From the NCBI GenBank assembly GCA_035315685.1, contig DATFXR010000390.1, positions 1 through 7,011 of the forward strand: a stretch of DNA of 7,011 nucleotides, written 5' to 3'. The notes under the pieces were generated by a model. That model was not told where the DNA came from and did no database searches. It was given only the letters and a program-made list of their open reading frames with translations. Of this stretch, positions 4,548 to 7,011 are shown piece by piece; the stretch's first letter is position 1; each line of letters starts with the position of its first letter. The position numbers and the translations under genes are program-made. This DNA is from QHWK01 sp035315685 (GTDB lineage Bacteria > Acidobacteriota > Vicinamibacteria > Vicinamibacterales > CAVVIG01).

Positions 4548-5260
4548 CCGCGACCGTTCTGGAGTTCGCGGGCGTCACCAAGAACGTCGGCAGCCTGCGG
4601 CCGCTGCGCGTCGGGGATCTGCGCGTGGCACCCGGACAACGGACCGCGATCGTCGGCCTCGACCGCGCCAGCGCCGAAATGTTCGTGAACCTCGCGACTG
4701 GTGCGACGCTTCCCGATGCGGGCGACGTGACGCTGCTCGGCCGCCGGACTTCGGCGATCACCGACAGCGACGACTGGCTGGCCACCGTCGATCGCGTCGG
4801 CATCGTCAGCGAGCGCGCGGTCCTGCTCGATCGGTTCACGGTGATTCAGAATCTCGTGATGCCGTTCACGCTCGACATCGAGCCGCCGCCGGAGGCCGCG
4901 CGTCGGCGCGCCGAAGCGCTGGCGCGTGAGGTCGGCCTCGACGAGCCGGCGTGGACGCCGCCGCTGTCGCAGCTCGACGCGAGTGCGGCCATGCGTGTCC
5001 GACTCGGCCGCGCCGTCGCGCTCGATCCGGCAGTCCTCCTGCTCGAGCATGCGAGCGCATCGCTGTCCGGCGACGCGTCGGCCGCGTTCGCCGCTGCGGT
5101 CCGCGCCGTGGCTGTGCGCAGGGGCATCGCGGTTGTCGCGCTCACCGCGGACGAAGCATTCGCGCGCGCGCTCGACGGCACAATCCTCGTCCATGAGCCG
5201 GCCACCGGTCGTCTGAGGGAGCGCAGTCGCGGCTGGTTCGGCACCAGTCGCAGCCGCTGA
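4544..5260 (+). CDS. ABC-ATPase-like protein with degenerate nucleotide-binding motifs (pseudo-ATPase candidate)
   Basis: 238 residues from a GTG that overlaps the upstream stop. The order of elements follows an ABC nucleotide-binding domain: LEFAGVTK (6-13), GQRTAIVG (31-38), PDAGDVTLLGRR (57-68), a Q-loop-like region (85-107, ending FTVIQNLVMPF), RVRLGRAVALDPAVLLLE (151-168), and AVVALTADEAFARALDGTI (196-214). The catalytic residues are gone. Walker A is GLDRASAEM (38-46), with Ala at the lysine position. LSGGQ is replaced by LSQLDA (141-146). Walker B ends E168-H169 instead of Asp-Glu. The H-loop His position is A202. The frame is intact across its whole length, so this looks like a maintained protein rather than a recent pseudogene. 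It probably pairs with the four-helix membrane protein just upstream. ATP hydrolysis is unlikely; a structural or regulatory role is inference. Confidence 0.72.
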   Translation: MTATVLEFAGVTKNVGSLRPLRVGDLRVAPGQRTAIVGLDRASAEMFVNLATGATLPDAGDVTLLGRRTSAITDSDDWLATVDRVGIVSERAVLLDRFTVIQNLVMPFTLDIEPPPEAARRRAEALAREVGLDEPAWTPPLSQLDASAAMRVRLGRAVALDPAVLLLEHASASLSGDASAAFAAAVRAVAVRRGIAVVALTADEAFARALDGTILVHEPATGRLRERSRGWFGTSRSR

Positions 5261-5321
5261 GGTGTCAGACACGAGCCCGGCACCAGTCCGTCCAGTCGGA
5301 CACCAGAATGGCACCAGTCCG
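5240..5321 (+). repeat. Short direct repeats, GGCACCAGTC type, upstream of the DUF4399 gene
   Basis: GGCACCAGTC occurs at 5240, 5279 and 5310, the last two extending to a shared 12-mer, GGCACCAGTCCG. A partial copy, GACACCAGAATGG, starts at 5299. The CACCAG cores begin at 5242, 5281, 5301 and 5312. The first copy lies inside the end of the ABC-like gene. Lying ahead of the DUF4399 promoter, they could be operator sites, or remnants of a small repeat family. Confidence 0.55.
5262..5272. repeat. Perfect 11-bp palindrome GTGTCAGACAC
   Basis: GTGTC-A-GACAC starts two bases after the stop of the ABC-like gene. Motifs of this kind recur between genes in many GC-rich environmental bacteria, sometimes as part of a larger repeat. 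A protein-binding site or a repeat remnant are both possible; it is too short for a terminator. Confidence 0.4.
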
Positions 5322-5366
5322 ATCCCGTTTGATACCCGTTCGTCACCACTGGATCGACACTGCGGC

Positions 5367-5372
5367 TACAAT
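5367..5372 (+). promoter_or_regulatory. -10 box TACAAT for the DUF4399 gene (predicted)
   Basis: TACAAT is one mismatch from consensus. A start near 5379 would give an 18-nt leader that just includes the ribosome binding site AAAGGAGA at 5383-5390. No good -35 hexamer is present at normal spacing. Confidence 0.45.
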
Positions 5373-5396
5373 GGCACCCGCGAAAGGAGATCGCAT

Positions 5397-5846
5397 ATGA
5401 AACTCAGGACGCAGCTCGTGCTGCCGGTCCTCGTCATCGTCACGGCGTTCAGTGCATTGCTCGCCGCGCAGGGCAAGCAGTCCGCCGCAGGCGCGAAGAA
5501 GATCCGTGTGTTCTTCCTCGAACCGAAGAACAACGCGAACGTCACCAGCCCCGTGCACATGAAATTCGGCGTCGAAGGCATCGAGATCTCACCGGTTCCG
5601 CCTGGCGACTTGAAGGAAACGCGGCCAAACGTCGCGCACTACCATGTCGGAATCGATCAGGACTGCCTGCCGCCCGGCAAGAACATCGTGAAGGGAACGC
5701 CGTCGTGGGTGCACTTCGGTGACGGCAAGGACGTGTTCGACAGCCAGCTGACGCCGGGCAAGCACAAGCTGGCGCTGCAGCTCGGCGATGACCTGCACAA
5801 CACCTTGCCCGGTGCCTGTCAGGTGATTACCGTGAATGTGAAATGA
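5397..5846 (+). CDS. Secreted DUF4399-type protein
   Basis: 149 residues. A Sec signal peptide is clear: basic MKLR, then a hydrophobic core (6-23) and small residues LLAAQG around 21-26. The mature part has the pattern I associate with DUF4399: IRVFFLEPKNNANVTSPVHMKFGVEG (36-61), H81-Y-H83 in AHYHVGID, WVHFGDGKDVFDSQLTPGKHKLALQLGDDLH (104-134), and a final strand ITVNVK. It is probably a small periplasmic or exported beta-sandwich. The function of the family is not known to me. C90 and C141 could form a disulfide, which fits export. The start is fixed by AAAGGAGA at 5383-5390, 6-7 nt upstream, the strongest ribosome binding site in the window, and by the signal peptide. An in-frame extension back to 5262 would bury the signal sequence and was discarded. 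Confidence 0.85.
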   Translation: MKLRTQLVLPVLVIVTAFSALLAAQGKQSAAGAKKIRVFFLEPKNNANVTSPVHMKFGVEGIEISPVPPGDLKETRPNVAHYHVGIDQDCLPPGKNIVKGTPSWVHFGDGKDVFDSQLTPGKHKLALQLGDDLHNTLPGACQVITVNVK

Positions 5847-5857
5847 AGTGCGGCTGC

Positions 5858-5909
5858 GGCCCGGGCTGGGGTAGCTCATTGCGTGCGCGAACCCGGCTCA
5901 TCCCGGGCC
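5858..5909 (+). other. GC-rich stem-loop downstream of the DUF4399 gene
   Basis: GGCCCGGG (5858-5865) pairs perfectly with CCCGGGCC (5902-5909). The stem can continue with 5866-5870 against 5892-5896 (one G-U pair) past a 5-nt bulge. It begins 11 bases after the stop codon, where a terminator is expected, but no U-tract follows. It may be a factor-dependent terminator or an mRNA 3'-end stabiliser. Confidence 0.45.
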
Positions 5910-6038
5910 CGGAGCCTCGGCCGAACTCTTGTTGGTTTAGTACACAACCGTATTCGTTTTCGCCGGTCATGAAGGCCGATCGTGCGGGCTCGGCCGTGAA
6001 ATCACCATTTTTGTCACATGTGGAATGGAACGGAAATT

Positions 6039-6044
6039 GATAAT
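6039..6044 (+). promoter_or_regulatory. -10 box GATAAT for the cold-shock gene (predicted)
   Basis: GATAAT is one mismatch from consensus and lies in an AT-richer patch (6005-6045). The nearest -35-like hexamer, TTGTCA at 6011-6016, is 22 nt away, which is too far for a standard promoter. A start near 6051 would place the hairpin at 6053-6070 at the very 5' end of the mRNA. Between 5910 and 6038 I see no gene; the only other patterns are a palindrome CACATGTG at 6015-6022 and a weak inverted GTTG/CAAC pair near 5931-5948. Confidence 0.35.
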
Positions 6045-6052
6045 CCGGGTCT

Positions 6053-6070
6053 GGGCACGCGTGCGTGCCC
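6053..6070 (+). promoter_or_regulatory. 5'-leader hairpin abutting the cold-shock ribosome binding site
   Basis: GGGCACGCGTGCGTGCCC folds into at least 7 perfect base pairs around a 4-nt loop. The Shine-Dalgarno AAGGAG starts at the next base (6071-6076), 6 nt before the ATG. The stem does not cover the ribosome binding site, so it could protect the mRNA 5' end or hold the site open. Control of translation by temperature is possible but unproven. Confidence 0.5.
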
Positions 6071-6082
6071 AAGGAGACTCGG

Positions 6083-6283
6083 ATGTCGAGCGGCACCATC
6101 AAGCGACTCGTGCGTGATCGTGGATTCGGGTTCATTCGCGACGATGGCGGACAGGAGTGGTTCTTCCACCGTAGCTCGGTGCAGGGAAGCTTCGACCAGC
6201 TGAATGAAGGCCAGCGCGTCAACTTCGAGGAGGAGCCCTCGGCGAAAGGGCCGCGCGCCGGCAACGTTCGCAGCGAAAGCTAG
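6083..6283 (+). CDS. Cold-shock-domain protein (CspA family)
   Basis: 66 residues, the size of a single cold-shock domain. It binds single-stranded RNA or DNA and acts as an RNA chaperone in the cytoplasm. RNP1 is visible as RGFGFIRD (13-20) and RNP2 as EWFFHRSSV (25-33), followed by FDQLNEGQRVNFEEEPSAKGPRAGNV, typical of the family's last strands. RNP2 has WFFHRSS where E. coli CspA has a VFVHFS-type sequence. The ATG at 6083 follows AAGGAG at 6071-6076; an in-frame GTG at 6065 precedes that site and was discarded. The leader appears short (about 30 nt) rather than the long cspA type. The end of the gene overlaps the only canonical start of the downstream HAD gene. Confidence 0.92.
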   Translation: MSSGTIKRLVRDRGFGFIRDDGGQEWFFHRSSVQGSFDQLNEGQRVNFEEEPSAKGPRAGNVRSES

Positions 6284-6998
6284 ACGGTCGATCGACGAGC
6301 CACGCGTTTCACTGATTCTCTTCGACATTGACGGTACGCTTGTGCTCACCGGCGGAGCCGGCGTGCGCGCGATGTCGCGGGCATTCGAGGACCTTCTCGG
6401 GGTTCGCGACGCATTTCGCGGCATGCCGATGGCCGGGCGGACCGATTCCTGGATTCTCGCCGACGCCGCCGCCGCACATCGAGTCCAGCCTGATTCGCCG
6501 GCGCTCGCGCGGTTCCGCGACGTCTACCTCGAGCATCTCGCCGACGAGATCCACAAACCGGCTGCGTCACGAAAGGGAATCATGCCGGGCGTCCGCGATC
6601 TGCTCGACGCGCTGTCGGGCCGCACCGACGTCTTCCTCGCGCTGCTCACCGGCAACTACCAGGCAGCGGCGCGGATCAAACTCGAGTACTTCGATCTGTG
6701 GCGCTACTTTTCGTGCGGCGCATTCGGCGACTCGGCGCCGGATCGCAACGGCCTGTTGCCGCGGGCGGTCGCGACGGTCGCCGCGTGTGGCGGGCCGTCG
6801 TTCGCGGCAACCGACGCCGTGGTGATCGGCGATACGCCGCTCGACATCGCGTGCGCGGCGCACTCCTCCGCGCGATCCATCGGCGTCGCGACCGGCAATC
6901 ACAGCGTCGATGAACTTCGCGCCGCCGGCGCCGATGTCGTGTTCGCTGATCTCAGTGATACCGACGCGGTCCTGCGCGCGCTCGGTGTCGAGCGGTGA
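6204..6998 (+). CDS. HAD-superfamily phosphatase (phosphoglycolate phosphatase-like)
   Basis: 264 residues if started at the ATG at 6204. Motif I is LFDIDGTL with nucleophile D41 and acid/base D43. A helical cap follows (about 52-125). Motif II is LLTGN (T149). K159 in ARIKLEYFDL is the likely motif III lysine. Motif IV is VVIGDTPLDI (D210, D214). The closing GVATG and LRAAGADVVFADLSD match the subfamily. It is a cytoplasmic Mg-dependent phosphatase whose substrate is unknown; Gph-like is a similarity, not a call. The start is problematic: from 6207 to the core there is no in-frame ATG, GTG or TTG. The ATG at 6204 overlaps the cold-shock gene by 80 bases and adds about 36 residues of Arg/Ser/Ala-rich sequence before VSLILFDID. 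A CTG at 6312 would give the usual short N-terminus. The 3' end is secure. Confidence 0.85.
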   Translation: MKASASTSRRSPRRKGRAPATFAAKARRSIDEPRVSLILFDIDGTLVLTGGAGVRAMSRAFEDLLGVRDAFRGMPMAGRTDSWILADAAAAHRVQPDSPALARFRDVYLEHLADEIHKPAASRKGIMPGVRDLLDALSGRTDVFLALLTGNYQAAARIKLEYFDLWRYFSCGAFGDSAPDRNGLLPRAVATVAACGGPSFAATDAVVIGDTPLDIACAAHSSARSIGVATGNHSVDELRAAGADVVFADLSDTDAVLRALGVER

Positions 6999-7011
6999 CA
7001 ACCAGCAGCGC

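Noticed and set aside
5262..5396. GTG start at 5262 for the DUF4399 protein
   Set aside because: It would put 45 residues before a clear signal peptide and bypass the strong ribosome binding site at 5383-5390.
5868..5890. tRNA gene suggested by GGGGTAGCTCA, a D-arm-like motif
   Set aside because: No anticodon arm, T-arm or acceptor stem can be fitted at proper distances on either strand; the motif lies in the loop side of a GC-rich stem.
6015..6022. CACATGTG palindrome as a CRP/FNR operator
   Set aside because: The half-sites are not in the TGTGA-N6-TCACA order and no further symmetry flanks the 8-mer.

Overview
This is a GC-rich, densely packed bacterial chromosomal window. It holds eleven protein genes, the first truncated at the left edge, and no RNA genes or mobile elements that I can support. 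The mix of class I fumarase, FdhE, an A-type Fe-S carrier, short unit-built intergenic hairpins and start codons placed directly behind TATAAT-like boxes suggests a soil-type acidobacterium or a similar GC-rich environmental lineage. That assignment is inference; no marker gene settles it.

Left third (1-3475): the C-terminus of a class I [4Fe-4S] fumarase converges on fdhE. fdhE is divergent from erpA, and the two extended -10 boxes are placed so that each lies in the other's -35 position. Downstream of erpA comes a two-domain protein: an N-terminal Fur/PerR repressor with intact metal-ligand positions fused to a complete diiron ferritin-like (rubrerythrin-type) domain and a basic tail. Its stop codon overlaps the start of a PHP-family phosphoesterase. 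Fumarase, FdhE, ErpA and the Fur-ferritin fusion all concern iron or Fe-S chemistry, so this part reads as an iron/redox neighbourhood.

Middle (3476-5260): a small SAM-dependent methyltransferase on the minus strand starts 16 bp from a divergent two-gene unit. That unit encodes a four-helix membrane protein that I do not recognise and an ABC-ATPase-like protein that has lost the key residues of Walker A, Walker B, the signature motif and the H-loop. The coupled pair (GTGA overlap) is the best candidate for an undescribed system here.

Right third (5261-7011): a secreted DUF4399-type protein, a cold-shock-domain protein and a HAD phosphatase, all on the plus strand.

Three intergenic spaces hold long imperfect hairpins with one shared design but unrelated sequences. 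Each arm is a short tandem array (3 x 9, 4 x 8 or 4 x 7 nt), and the opposite arm is its inverted complement. Both convergent gene junctions carry one.
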